A DNA stretch of 29,212 bases from a virus. Position 1 is the first letter of the stretch. Each line of letters starts with the position of its first letter. A program made the position numbers and the translations under genes. The stretch spans positions 1-29,212 of the IMG/VR virus record IMGVR_UViG_3300021959_000277. The stretch is one strand, 5' to 3'. The notes under the pieces are model-generated. The model saw only the letters and a program-made list of their open reading frames with translations. It was not told the DNA's origin and ran no database searches. Below, one piece after another: positions 29,051 to 29,212 of the stretch.

Positions 29051-29212
29051 TAAGCAGCCTCCTGGTTAGTTTTATTTTTTGAAATGTGAAAGACTTTGCC
29101 ACCCAATGGAAACGTAACGCCATTACTGTTAGCATTATTAAGATTGTAAACAGCAGTCTTAAAAATTGAGAACCACTCAAAGCCTACTTGATCGTTAGTA
29201 ACTTCTTTTAAT
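29050..29212 (-). CDS. 3' end of an unknown early gene (partial)
   Basis: Frame open from the right edge; stop TAA at 29050-29052 shares a base with the next ATG. The visible 53 residues include VGFEWFSIFKTAVYNLNN and VTFPLGGKVFHISKN, and end QEAA, encoded by the same GGAGGCTGC as the end of the following gene. The folded-looking pattern and codons support real coding. No family recognised from this fragment. Confidence 0.65.
   Translation of the reverse strand, partial: LKEVTNDQVGFEWFSIFKTAVYNLNNANSNGVTFPLGGKVFHISKNKTNQEAA

Noticed and set aside
1-29212. Frequent AGATCT and GATC sites as a modification signal
   Set aside because: They seem to follow from the common codon pairs AGA-TCT and GGA-TCT; no count against expectation was possible here.

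Overview
The window looks like most of the genome of a temperate, T7-like (short-tailed) marine phage. It carries the podovirus virion set: portal, scaffold, capsid, tail tubular A and B, internal virion proteins, and a fibre with a T7 gp17-type N-terminus. It is AT-rich by eye, favours AGA, GGA and TTA codons, and genes are packed with 1-8 nt overlaps. The fibre and small-protein families and the AT-rich codon use resemble phages of SAR11 (Pelagibacterales) and related marine alphaproteobacteria. That host is an inference. The firmest host clue is a 3' half of a tRNA-Arg(UCU) gene at 25756-25805.

Layout. 1-60 is the tail end of an upstream gene. 61-392 is an odd GC-rich and AT-tract region before the packaging genes. 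207-6331 holds a small conserved protein, a one-TM peptide, large terminase, two paralogous proline-rich peptides, portal, a Bbp19-like protein, scaffold, a structured leader, major capsid protein and two tiny basic proteins. 6336-16667 is the tail tube and ejected-protein module: gp11-, gp12-, gp13- and gp14-like proteins, then three large internal proteins, one with a zeta-toxin-like kinase domain. 16664-23122 holds four fibre/adhesin genes. 23122-25608 is the lysis region: a TM-anchored small protein, a PD-(D/E)XK nuclease, a GH24 lysozyme, a GTA-type holin, a spanin-like TM/coiled-coil protein and small zinc-binding proteins. All of these lie on the + strand.

25609-25912 is the attachment region: a tRNA 3' half flanked on both sides by near-identical paired direct repeats (probable integrase arm sites), then a strong + strand terminator. 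25913-29212 reads on the - strand: an unknown gene, a divergent tyrosine integrase and small unknown early genes with strong Shine-Dalgarno sites. Phage genes lie on both sides of the attP core and no tRNA 5' half is present, so this is the unintegrated form of the genome. No RNA polymerase, DNA polymerase, small terminase or repressor is recognisable; they may lie outside the window.

The most unusual signals are (1) the capsid-gene leader, where two hairpins carry the same AUAA/C internal loop in opposite orientations, each capped by GCAA, with a competing 6-bp helix; (2) a zeta-toxin-like P-loop kinase fused to a probable ejected virion protein; (3) an integrase lacking the usual Arg I and His II residues; and (4) the complete attP with paired arm repeats.
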